Assembly (NCBI RefSeq): GCF_900188445.1 | Contig: NZ_FZOR01000011.1 | Span: 1-64,000 of the forward strand | Direction: 5' to 3' | Length of the DNA stretch: 64,000 nucleotides | Source: Actinomadura meyerae | GTDB taxonomy: Bacteria > Actinomycetota > Actinomycetes > Streptosporangiales > Streptosporangiaceae | Notes under the pieces: generated by a model | Told to the model about the DNA's origin: nothing | What the model saw: the letters and a program-made list of their open reading frames with translations, nothing else | The model's database searches: none | Translations under genes and position numbers: made by a program | Shown: one piece after another, positions 39,577-47,483 of the stretch | Layout: each line of letters starts with the position of its first letter | Numbering within the stretch: the stretch's first letter is position 1

Positions 39577-40905
39577 ATGAGCACCTCACCGCCGCACGGG
39601 CACGGCCGCACCGGCTGGCCCCTCCCCGGCACCTGGCCGGTCTGGGTGGTCCCGGTCCTGGTGGCCTTCCTCCAGATCGTCGGGTCGCTCGGGGCGCAGA
39701 GCGGCGGCCCGTCCGGCGGCGAAGGGCCCGGCGGCCCGCCGTGGGAGCACGGCGGCGGGGCGTCCGAACCGGGCCGCACCGACCTCGACGCGCTCGGCTT
39801 CGCGCTGCTGCTCGGCGGCCCGGCGCTCCTGCTGCTGCGGCGCCGCCACCCGGTGTTCACGGTGTGCGCGGTCTCGGCCGTGACGGCGCTGTACTTCCTG
39901 CGCGCCTACACCTACGGCCCGGCGCCGCTCGCGCTGGCCGTCGCGATGATCGCCGCGATCACCGCCGGGCACCGGCTGCTGACCTGGGCCGGGGCGGGCA
40001 TCGGGCTCGCCGCGTTCTTCACCCTCACCGCGCTGATCGGGGTCCCCGCGGGCGAGCGGGGGCAGGACGGGCCGTTCCCGGTGGAGGAGCCGACCCTCGC
40101 CGGGTCGAGCTTCGTCGTCGGCTGGGCGCTGGTCGTGCTGATCGGCGGCGAGCTCATCCGGATGCGGGCGCAGCGCGCCGCCGAGACCGCGCGGACCCGG
40201 GCCGAGGAGGAGCGCCGCCAGGCCAGCGAGGAGCGGCTGCGGATGGCCCGCGAGCTGCACGACGTCCTGGCGCACAACATCTCGATGATCAACGTGCAGG
40301 CGGGGGTGGCGCTGCACCTCATCGACCAGAACCCCGAGCAGGCGCGGACGGCGCTCGCCGCGATCAAGGACGCGAGCAAGGAGGCGCTCACCGAGATGCG
40401 CGGCGTGATCGGCGCGCTGCGGTCGGAGGGCGAGACCGCGCCGCGCGCCCCGGCCGCCGGGCTGGACCGGCTGGACGACCTGCTCGACCGGGCGCGGTCG
40501 GCCGGGCTCGCCGTCGACGCCGAGATCACCGGGGACCGGCGGCCCCTGCACGCGAACACCGACCTCGCCGCGTTCCGGATCGTCCAGGAGGCGCTGACGA
40601 ACGTGACCCGGCACGCCGGTCCCGGGCCGGTGACGGCGCGGGTCCTGATCGCCTACCGTGAACACGGGATCGAGGTCCGGGTCGAGGACGACGGGCGGGG
40701 CGCGCCCCTGCTGGACGACCGGCCGGGCGGCAGCGGCCTGCGCGGGATGCGCGAGCGCGCCGCCGCGCTCGGCGGGACGTTCGACGCGGGGCCGCGGCCG
40801 GGCGGCGGGTTCCGGGTGCGGGCCGAGCTTCCCCTGCCCGAGGGCGACGCGGGCGGGGACGGCGTGGACGGCGGCGACGGCGGGGCCGGAGGGAGTTCGC
40901 GGTGA
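39577..40905 (+). CDS. NarL-family sensor histidine kinase (HisKA_3)
   Basis: The 442-residue protein has about five to six membrane helices in the first 190 residues, a short coiled linker, then a HisKA_3 dimerisation domain with the phospho-acceptor histidine in ARELHDVLAHNISMINVQAG, and an HATPase domain (IVQEALTNVTRHAG, VEDDGRGAP, GLRGMRERAAALGG). It is the typical DesK/LiaS-like kinase of actinobacteria that senses membrane or cell-envelope change. ATG 39577 was chosen; ATG 39559 is possible. The gene overlaps the next regulator gene by 4 bases. The C-terminus ends in a Gly/Asp-rich tail. Confidence 0.92.
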   Translation: MSTSPPHGHGRTGWPLPGTWPVWVVPVLVAFLQIVGSLGAQSGGPSGGEGPGGPPWEHGGGASEPGRTDLDALGFALLLGGPALLLLRRRHPVFTVCAVSAVTALYFLRAYTYGPAPLALAVAMIAAITAGHRLLTWAGAGIGLAAFFTLTALIGVPAGERGQDGPFPVEEPTLAGSSFVVGWALVVLIGGELIRMRAQRAAETARTRAEEERRQASEERLRMARELHDVLAHNISMINVQAGVALHLIDQNPEQARTALAAIKDASKEALTEMRGVIGALRSEGETAPRAPAAGLDRLDDLLDRARSAGLAVDAEITGDRRPLHANTDLAAFRIVQEALTNVTRHAGPGPVTARVLIAYREHGIEVRVEDDGRGAPLLDDRPGGSGLRGMRERAAALGGTFDAGPRPGGGFRVRAELPLPEGDAGGDGVDGGDGGAGGSSR

Positions 40906-41567
40906 TCAAGGTGATGCTGGCCGACGACCAGGTGCTCGTCCGGGCCGGGTTCCGCGCGCTGCTGGACGCGCAGCCGGGCATCGAGGTGGTCGGCGAGGCG
41001 AGCGACGGCGAGGAGGCGGTCGCCGGGGCGCGCCGGCTGCGGCCCGACGTCATCCTGATGGACATCCGCATGCCGGGCCTGGACGGGCTGGAGGCGACCC
41101 GCCGGATCGCCGCCGACGAGCGGCTCGACGGCGTCAAGATCGTGATCTTGACCACGTTCGAGTTGGACGAGTACGTGTTCGAGGCGCTGCGCGGCGGCGC
41201 CAGCGGGTTCCTCGTGAAGGACACCGAGCCGGTGGAGCTGATCCACGCCGTGCGGGCCGTCGCGGCCGGTGACGCGCTGCTGTCGCCGAGCGTGACCCGG
41301 CGGCTGATCGCCGAGTTCGCCGCGCGGGCCAAGGAGCCCGCGCCCTCGCCGCGGCTGAACGCCCTGACCGACCGCGAGCGGGAGGTCATGGCGCTGGTCG
41401 GGGAGGGCCTGTCGAACGAGGAGATCGCGGCCCGGCTCGTGGTGAGCCCGGCGACCGCGAAGACGCACGTCAGCCGCACGATGGTGAAGCTCGGCGCGCG
41501 CGACCGCGCGCAGCTGGTGGTGTTCGCCTACGAGTCGGGGTTGGTCAAACCCGGCTGGCTGCCCTAG
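40902..41567 (+). CDS. LuxR-type response regulator
   Basis: The 221-residue protein has the receiver motif MLADDQVLVRAGFRALLDAQ, a phospho-aspartate in VILMDIRMPGLDG, a lysine in GFLVKDTEP, and a LuxR domain (LTDREREVMALVGEGLSNEE then IAARLVVSPATAKTHVSRTM). It uses a GTG start that overlaps the kinase TGA, so it is the cognate regulator of the kinase at 39577. Its target is unknown; the short P450 upstream is the nearest candidate. Confidence 0.93.
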   Translation: MIKVMLADDQVLVRAGFRALLDAQPGIEVVGEASDGEEAVAGARRLRPDVILMDIRMPGLDGLEATRRIAADERLDGVKIVILTTFELDEYVFEALRGGASGFLVKDTEPVELIHAVRAVAAGDALLSPSVTRRLIAEFAARAKEPAPSPRLNALTDREREVMALVGEGLSNEEIAARLVVSPATAKTHVSRTMVKLGARDRAQLVVFAYESGLVKPGWLP

Positions 41568-41655
41568 AAATTTACTCTGCATCGATTCACTGTTGCCGTC
41601 GGCGGGAGCATGACAGGCTGGACGGCACAGGCCGCCACCGACGTTGAGGAGTCCA

Positions 41656-42270
41656 GTGCCGCACGACACCAGGATCCTGGCCGTCGACGACCGCGAGGAG
41701 AACCTGACCGCCCTCGCGGCCGTGCTCGACGCCCTGCCGGTGGAGGTCGTGCCCGTCACGTCCGGGCACGCGGCCCTGAAGGAACTCCTCAACGACGACT
41801 TCGCGCTCATCCTGCTCGACGTCGTGATGCCGGAGATGGACGGCTTCGAGACGGCCGAGCACATCAAGTCCCGGCCCCGCACCCGCGACATCCCGATCAT
41901 CTTCCTGACCGCGGGCGGCGACGCCGGCGAGCAGGCGTACCGGGGCTACGCGACCGGCGCCGTCGACTACCTGACCAAGCCGTTCGACCCGTGGCTGCTG
42001 CGCGCGAAGGTGTCGGTCTTCGTCGACCTGCACCGCCGCAACCTGGAGCTGAAGCAGCAGGCGCGGCTGCTGCGCAGCACGCTCGGCGGCGACGACGCCG
42101 ACGCCCTCGCGGGCTGCGACCGGCTGCTGGCGGCCCTGGACGAGCGGCTCGCCAAGGTGGAGGGCGACCTCGTCCGGGTGCGGGCGGCCGGTGCCGGGCC
42201 GGTCGACGATCTCGAACGGCACGTGCGCGAGCTGCGCCTCGCCGTGGACGCCTTCTCGGCGGGGAGCTGA
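41656..42270 (+). CDS. Stand-alone receiver-domain protein
   Basis: The 204-residue protein has a CheY-like receiver (residues 6-125: ILAVDDREENLTALAAVLDA, phospho-aspartate in LILLDVVMPEMDG, lysine in YLTKPFDPWLLRAKV) and a C-terminal coiled-coil region (about 125-200) without a DNA-binding domain. Such proteins pass phosphate or signals between hybrid kinases and partner proteins. GTG 41656 was chosen, four bases after GAGGAG. No kinase gene is directly adjacent in the same direction except the HK/RR pair just upstream. Confidence 0.85.
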   Translation: MPHDTRILAVDDREENLTALAAVLDALPVEVVPVTSGHAALKELLNDDFALILLDVVMPEMDGFETAEHIKSRPRTRDIPIIFLTAGGDAGEQAYRGYATGAVDYLTKPFDPWLLRAKVSVFVDLHRRNLELKQQARLLRSTLGGDDADALAGCDRLLAALDERLAKVEGDLVRVRAAGAGPVDDLERHVRELRLAVDAFSAGS

Positions 42271-42468
42271 CCCCTCCGGGAAGCCCGCCCGCCGCGGTCT
42301 GGTTCAGGACCTCCGTCCCGCGACACCGGGGATCTATGGCCCGTGACGATCACTCTTGGTAGCTGATAGAGATTGATCCTCACCGGCCCTTATTGACATC
42401 GAGTTCAAGAGATCCCGCAGGTAAATGCCCCGATTCTTTACCTTCGAGCAGTCCGCCACCGTTTGCCG

Positions 42469-42482
42469 CAAGTAAGTACTTG
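42469..42482. promoter_or_regulatory. Dyad upstream of the DUF6230 gene
   Basis: CAAGT (42469-42473) and ACTTG (42478-42482) flank AAGT, and TAGTAACTTG follows at 42484-42493 with a further ACTTG. These lie about 80-100 bases before the DUF6230 gene in a 297-bp gap without an ORF. The repeated ACTTG suggests a regulator site. Confidence 0.35.
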
Positions 42483-42567
42483 GTAGTAACTTGCACTCAC
42501 CGTCACGAGATCGACCGGTGCCGCCGGGGCTCCGCCCGGCCCGCCGAGACCCCCAGGAGCAACCCCC

Positions 42568-43203
42568 ATGACCGATTCCCCCGACCCGTCCGGCGCCCCC
42601 GCCGGCCCGTCCGGCGCCCCCGCCGCGGCCCCGGTCGGCCGCGTCCGCTGGAAGCGGTTCGCCGCCCTCGCCGTCCCCGCCGCGATCGGCGCGGGCGCCC
42701 TCGCCTTCATGACCGCGGAGGGCGCGGTCGCCTCCTCCTTCGCCGTCTCCGGCGGCAGCTTCAAGGTCAGCGCCGACTCCCTCAGCGGCCAGGGCTTCGT
42801 CCAGTACGGCGGGGTCGACACCGGCAAGGACGGCAAGCAGCACCCGGTGCAGATCTCCGGGATCAAGTCCGCGCAGATCCGCAACATGTGCCAGTCGGTC
42901 AAGGTCGGCCCGTTCACCCTGCGGCTGACCGCCGGGACGGGATCCAAGCCCGTCGAGGCGTCCGACCTGATCCTGGACGTCGAGCAGCTCGACGCCGACG
43001 CCACGTTCTCCGACATCGAGATCGGCCGCGACGCCGGCACCCTGGACAAGGGCCCGAACGGTGCCCAGGGGCCCGCGGGCATGTTCGGCCAGCAGGCGTC
43101 CAGCATCGAGCTGCGCAACGTCAAGCAGGTCGCGTGGGCCACCACCGCCGGAACCTTCAAGCTGAACAACCTCAGCATGAAGCTCGGCCGCGAGTGCTTC
43201 TGA
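42568..43203 (+). CDS. DUF6230 family protein
   Basis: The 211-residue protein has a disordered Pro/Gly-rich N-terminus (about 22 residues), one membrane helix (WKRFAALAVPAAIGAGALAF, about residues 28-47) and an exported domain with VSGGSFKVSADSLSGQGFVQ and SAQIRNMCQSVKVGPFTLRL. This is the DUF6230 family, found in sporulating actinobacteria and always next to a DUF6114 gene; older annotations call it cholesterol esterase without proof. CAGGAGCAA precedes the ATG. The pair may form a membrane complex. Confidence 0.85.
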   Translation: MTDSPDPSGAPAGPSGAPAAAPVGRVRWKRFAALAVPAAIGAGALAFMTAEGAVASSFAVSGGSFKVSADSLSGQGFVQYGGVDTGKDGKQHPVQISGIKSAQIRNMCQSVKVGPFTLRLTAGTGSKPVEASDLILDVEQLDADATFSDIEIGRDAGTLDKGPNGAQGPAGMFGQQASSIELRNVKQVAWATTAGTFKLNNLSMKLGRECF

Positions 43204-43208
43204 GCGCC

Positions 43209-44354
43209 ATGGACTCCGCCGGACCCCGTGGATTCCGCCGCTGGCGGCGGACACGCCCCTTCTGGGGCGGCGTGTTCGCCGTCCTCGGCGGCCTGGAACT
43301 GATCGCGATCCCGCTCGCGCCGATGCCGCTCGTCGTCCATCAGGGCATGGCCGGGGTGGCGAGCTGGCTGATCGGCGCGCTGCTCGTCACGGCCGGGCTG
43401 CTGCTGTGGCTCCAGCCCGCTCAGCGCAGCTTCTACGGCGTCCTCGCCGTGCTGCTGTCGCTGGCGTCGTTCCTCACGTCCAACTTCGGCGGGTTCTTCG
43501 TCGGCCTGCTGCTCGGCCTGGTCGGCGGCGCCCTCGGCTTCGCCTGGTCTCCGGCCGCTCCCGCGGCCCAGGCTCCCCGGAGGACGGCCCGGCACGGCGG
43601 GCGGCTGACCGCCATCGCGCTTCCCGCCATGCTGGGCATGCCGCTGCTCGCGCCCTGGCCCACGCCCCTCTGGCCGTGGGCCACCCCGGCGCCCACGGCG
43701 ACGCCCGCCCCGACGGCCGCTCCCAGCACCGCCCCGACCGCCGAGCCCTCCCCGACCGCCGCTCCGTCGGCCGCTCCTTCGACTGCCCCGTCTGAGAGCA
43801 CCAAGGCGGCGGCCTGCCCGGACGTCCCCGCGAACGGCACCGGGCTCTCCCAGGACCAGCTCCGTGCTCTCCTGAAGAAGTTGCAGTCGAGCAAGGATCC
43901 GGCCTGCCAGGCGAAGGACGGGCAGTCCGCCGCCAAGCCGGCCGCCGGTTCCGGGACGCGGATCTACACCGGTGCGTCGACCCTGCGGGCCAGCTCACTC
44001 ACGATGTCGGGGCTCAGCTACGACGGCGTCGCGTCGCTGCCGTCGGCGGGCGGGGCGGTGAAGGCGCTGAAGTTCAGCATGTCCAAGGCCGTCCTGAAGA
44101 ACGTCGACCAGACGGCGTCCGGCGGCCGGGCCGCGGCGCGGACGCGCACCCCCGAGCTCACGCTCTCGGGCGACGTCGTCATGTACACGACGAAGATGTC
44201 GTCCAAGCTGCTCGGGATCCCGCTGACCTTCACCCCGGAGAGCCCGCCGCCGCTGACGCTCCCCTACATGGTGATGACGGACGTGGTGTCCGAGCAGCCG
44301 TCGGTCACCGCGAACGGCGCGCAGATCACCGGGCTCGGCATCGCCTCCGGCTGA
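43209..44354 (+). CDS. DUF6114 membrane protein with extended exported domain
   Basis: The 381-residue protein has a DUF6114 N-terminal part with four to five membrane helices (about residues 18-110, FWGGVFAVLGGLELIAIPLA and NFGGFFVGLLLGLVGGALGF), a further helix near 135-155, then a low-complexity Pro/Thr/Ala linker (ATPAPTAAPSTAPTAEPSPT, about 160-200) and an exported domain with TGASTLRASSLTMSGLSYDG. DUF6114 proteins are usually about half as long, so the C-terminal half is an extension resembling the DUF6230 partner in its repeated strand pattern. The last 91 bases overlap the 3' end of the convergent kinase gene. Confidence 0.82.
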   Translation: MDSAGPRGFRRWRRTRPFWGGVFAVLGGLELIAIPLAPMPLVVHQGMAGVASWLIGALLVTAGLLLWLQPAQRSFYGVLAVLLSLASFLTSNFGGFFVGLLLGLVGGALGFAWSPAAPAAQAPRRTARHGGRLTAIALPAMLGMPLLAPWPTPLWPWATPAPTATPAPTAAPSTAPTAEPSPTAAPSAAPSTAPSESTKAAACPDVPANGTGLSQDQLRALLKKLQSSKDPACQAKDGQSAAKPAAGSGTRIYTGASTLRASSLTMSGLSYDGVASLPSAGGAVKALKFSMSKAVLKNVDQTASGGRAAARTRTPELTLSGDVVMYTTKMSSKLLGIPLTFTPESPPPLTLPYMVMTDVVSEQPSVTANGAQITGLGIASG

Positions 44355-45733
44355 GCGTTCGAGCGCAGCTTGCCGCGCAGGATGAACGCGCCGAGCAGCA
44401 CCGCCGCCACGACGAGGATCACCGCGAGCGTGACGACCAGCACCGTCTTGTGGCGCTCACCGCCCGCGGCCATGCGCGGCGGAGGCTGCGGCTGCTGCCA
44501 GTTCGCGTACTGCTGCGGCTGCTCCCACGGCGGCGGCGTCTGCGGCGGGCCACCCGGCCCGGACCGGGTGCCCGACCTGGACGGCGGCGGCGCCCACTCG
44601 GTCTCCAGCAGGGTCTGGGCGTCGCGCTCCCCCGCCCCGCCGGAGCCTCCGGTGCCGGCAGGGCTTCCGGAACCGGCGGGGCCGGGGTCGCGGCGGGTCA
44701 CCGGCTCGGGCTCGGGCGGATCGAGCCGGGTCACCGGGTCGCTGTACCCGGCCGGGTCGAGGACGGTCTCGGCCGCGTCGTCCCGGCGGGCCGGCGGAAG
44801 GCGCCGCGCGGACGGCTCGTCCATCACCGTCGCGCTCGGCGGCTGCGCGGCCGACCCCACGGGACGAGACGGTTGGGACGGATGGGGCGGCCGGGGCGGA
44901 GGGCCGGGGCGAGACGGCGCCGGCATCGCCGCGACCTGGGCGAGCAGCGGCTGCGCCTGCGCCGCGGTCATCCGGTGCACCGGCTGGCGCGCCAGCAGCC
45001 CGTCCAGCACCCGGGCGAGCGGGCCCGCGTTCCGCGCTATCGGGACCGGCTCGGTCAGCACGGCCTGCAGCGACGACATCGCGTCCGACCGCTCATAGGG
45101 CGAGCGGCCCTCGACCGCCGCGTACAGGGTCGCGCCGAGCGCCCACAGGTCCGACGCGGGCACCGCGCGCTCGCCCTGCGCCCGCTCCGGCGGGATGTAG
45201 GCGGGCGACCCCATGACCAGGCCGGTCTGGGTGAGCGTCGCGTCGCCCTCCATCTGCGCGATGCCGAAGTCGGTGAGCACCACCCGGCCGGACTGGGTGA
45301 TCAGCACGTTGCTGGGCTTCACGTCACGGTGCAGGATGCCCTTCTCGTGGGCGTGCCGGAGCGCGCCGAGCATCTGCAGGCCGATCTCGGCGACGCGGCG
45401 CGGGTCCAGCGGGCCGCGCTCGATGACGTCCTGGAGCGACGGCGCGGACACCAGCTCCATGACGATCCAGGGCCGGTCGCCCTCCTGCACCACGTCGTGG
45501 ACGGTCACGACGCCGGAGTGGTTGAGCCGCGCCGACGCCCGCGCCTCCCGGAACGTCCGCTCGTACAGGACGGCGCGCTCGTCCTCGGTCAGGCCGGGCG
45601 GGAACACGACCTCCTTGACCGCGACCTCGCGGTCCAGCATGACGTCGAAGGCGCGCCACACGGTGCCCATGCCGCCGCGGCCGACCACCGAGTCCAGCCG
45701 GTAGCGGTTCCCGAGCAGACGTGCCTGTGCCAT
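44264..45733 (-). CDS. PknB-like serine/threonine kinase (third of three)
   Basis: The 489-residue protein has a full kinase domain (residues 8-270): GRGGMGTVWRAFD for the P loop, VAVKEVVF with the ATP lysine, HRDVKPSNVLI for the catalytic loop, TDFGIAQ and a GSPAYIPPERA activation segment. A Pro-rich juxtamembrane region (about 270-435) and one helix (VLVVTLAVILVVAAVLLGAF) follow. Only about 35 residues remain outside the membrane, so it has no sensor domain. Its last 91 bases overlap the convergent DUF6114 gene. The start at 45733 has 22 bases to the preceding kinase gene, so the three kinases form one operon. Confidence 0.9.
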   Translation of the reverse strand: MAQARLLGNRYRLDSVVGRGGMGTVWRAFDVMLDREVAVKEVVFPPGLTEDERAVLYERTFREARASARLNHSGVVTVHDVVQEGDRPWIVMELVSAPSLQDVIERGPLDPRRVAEIGLQMLGALRHAHEKGILHRDVKPSNVLITQSGRVVLTDFGIAQMEGDATLTQTGLVMGSPAYIPPERAQGERAVPASDLWALGATLYAAVEGRSPYERSDAMSSLQAVLTEPVPIARNAGPLARVLDGLLARQPVHRMTAAQAQPLLAQVAAMPAPSRPGPPPRPPHPSQPSRPVGSAAQPPSATVMDEPSARRLPPARRDDAAETVLDPAGYSDPVTRLDPPEPEPVTRRDPGPAGSGSPAGTGGSGGAGERDAQTLLETEWAPPPSRSGTRSGPGGPPQTPPPWEQPQQYANWQQPQPPPRMAAGGERHKTVLVVTLAVILVVAAVLLGAFILRGKLRSNAQPEAMPSPVICAPFAVTDGCSDTTSVITM

Positions 45734-45755
45734 GTCGGAAGGGTCCCCCCGTCGG

Positions 45756-47483
45756 TCATCCCACCCCGGAGGGACGGAACGTGTCGAGCACATTCTTCAC
45801 GAGCTGCTCTCTGCCGTTCCACTGGGACGCGGGAACCGCCACCACCACGGCGTACGGCCGGCCCCCGACGATCACGCCCCGGTCGCGGGCGCGGGTGAGG
45901 CCCGCGCTCCGGGTCCAGGTGAACTCGATGTCGGCGGCGGGGTGCCCCGCGACGGTCGTCCGGGTGATCGGCCCGACCCGCCGGAAGTTCTGCAGCTTGC
46001 CGTCCGCGATGGCCTCCCGCTCCCAGACGACCCAGTGCTCGTAGGGGTCCCCGGTCCAGATCGTCTGGTCGACCTGGATGTAGGCGGTGGACGCGGGGTC
46101 GGTCCAGACGACGCTGTTGCCCCGCACCGTGCGCACCCATCCGCGCGGGATGCCGATCGTGAAGCCGCTGCCGCCCGTCCGGACGAGCCCCGGCGGGAGG
46201 GCCGCCGGGCTGGTCGCGGGGTGCGACGGGGACGTGCTGGTCTGGGAGTCCTGCGTGGCGGACGGCGTGCTCCCGGCGGCGGCGGGCGGGTTCGTCGTGA
46301 GGTCCTGCGAGCCGCCGCCGGACGAGGGGCGGTTCGCCCAGAACACGACCCCGGCGACCGAGATGATCACCGCCGCCGCGGCGAGGCCGCCGAGGAGCGG
46401 CACAAGCGACGACCGCTTGCGCGGCGGGGCGGGCGGTACCGGCGCGGGCGCCACCGGCGGCGGGACGGGCACGGATCCGGTCGTCGCCCCCTGAAAGCCC
46501 GCCCCCTGAAAGCCCGCCCCCTGAAAGCCCGTCCCCTGCCGGCCCACGCCCTGCTGGTCGGTGCCGGGTGGGAACGGCGCGGTCACGTCCAGGGCCGGGG
46601 CGGGCACGGGGGGCGGGACCGGGACGGGCTGCTGCATGGTCGCCGCGTGCGTCATGGCCGGTTCGGCGGCGCGGCCCGCCGCGACCGCCTTGAGCGCCTC
46701 CTCGGCCCGGTCGCCGCTCAGCCGCCGCACCGGGTCGCGCTCCAGCAGCGCGGTGAGGACGGGCGCGAGCGGGCCCGCGTTCCGCGGCGGCGGGACGTCC
46801 TGCGTCATCACCGCGGCGAGGACCGCCATCGCGTCGGAGCGGTGGTGCGGGGCCCGGCCCTCCGTCGCCGTGTAGAGGGTGGCGCCGAGCGCCCACAGGT
46901 CGGACGCGGGGATCGCCGGATCGCCGTTCACCCGCTCCGGCGACATGTAGGCGGGCGACCCCATGATCAGCCCGGTGCCGGTGAGGGTGGCGTCACCCGC
47001 GAGCTGGGCGATGCCGAAGTCGGTGAGGACGGCCCGGTCGTCCCCGGCGACCAGCACGTTCGCGGGCTTGACGTCGCGGTGCAGGATGCCGATCGCGTGC
47101 GCGGCGCGCAGCGCGCCCGCGACCTGCCGGCCGATCTCCGCGACCCGGCCGGGCGGCAGCGGCCCGTCCTCGTCCACGATCTCCTGGAGCGAGCGGGCCT
47201 CGACCAGCTCCATGACGATCCACGGCCGGGCGTCCTCGTCCACGACGTCGTGTACGGTCACGACGCCCGGATGGTTCAGCCGCGCCGACGCGCGGGCCTC
47301 GCGGAGCGTCCGGCGGTGCCGGTTCTCCCGCTCCTCGTCGCTCAGCCCGGCGGGCAGCACGACCTCCTTGACCGCGACCTCGCGGTCGAGGGTCTCGTCG
47401 CGGGCGCGCCACACGGTGCCCATGCCGCCGCGCCCGACCACGGATTCGAGCCGGTACCGTCCGGCGAGGAGACGGCCGCCCAT
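45756..47483 (-). CDS. PknB-like serine/threonine kinase (second of three)
   Basis: The 575-residue protein has an N-terminal kinase domain (GRGGMGTVWRARDE, VAVKEVVLP, HRDVKPANVLV, TDFGIAQ), a Pro-rich linker containing a tandem GFQGA repeat, one membrane helix (about residues 375-397, SLVPLLGGLAAAAVIISVAG) and an extracytoplasmic domain of about 150 residues with SGFTIGIPRGWVRTVRGNSV and TVAGHPAADIEFTWTRSAG. That outer domain resembles PsbP/LpqN-type lipid- or ligand-binding folds. It begins exactly at the stop of the first kinase gene (TGATG), so translation is coupled. Confidence 0.92.
   Translation of the reverse strand: MGGRLLAGRYRLESVVGRGGMGTVWRARDETLDREVAVKEVVLPAGLSDEERENRHRRTLREARASARLNHPGVVTVHDVVDEDARPWIVMELVEARSLQEIVDEDGPLPPGRVAEIGRQVAGALRAAHAIGILHRDVKPANVLVAGDDRAVLTDFGIAQLAGDATLTGTGLIMGSPAYMSPERVNGDPAIPASDLWALGATLYTATEGRAPHHRSDAMAVLAAVMTQDVPPPRNAGPLAPVLTALLERDPVRRLSGDRAEEALKAVAAGRAAEPAMTHAATMQQPVPVPPPVPAPALDVTAPFPPGTDQQGVGRQGTGFQGAGFQGAGFQGATTGSVPVPPPVAPAPVPPAPPRKRSSLVPLLGGLAAAAVIISVAGVVFWANRPSSGGGSQDLTTNPPAAAGSTPSATQDSQTSTSPSHPATSPAALPPGLVRTGGSGFTIGIPRGWVRTVRGNSVVWTDPASTAYIQVDQTIWTGDPYEHWVVWEREAIADGKLQNFRRVGPITRTTVAGHPAADIEFTWTRSAGLTRARDRGVIVGGRPYAVVVAVPASQWNGREQLVKNVLDTFRPSGVG
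46487..46535 (-). repeat. 15-bp coding tandem repeat, three copies
   Basis: The string ctgaaagccc starts at 46491, 46506 and 46521, a period of 15 bases. On the minus strand this encodes three GFQGA units in the linker of the second kinase. Confidence 0.8.
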
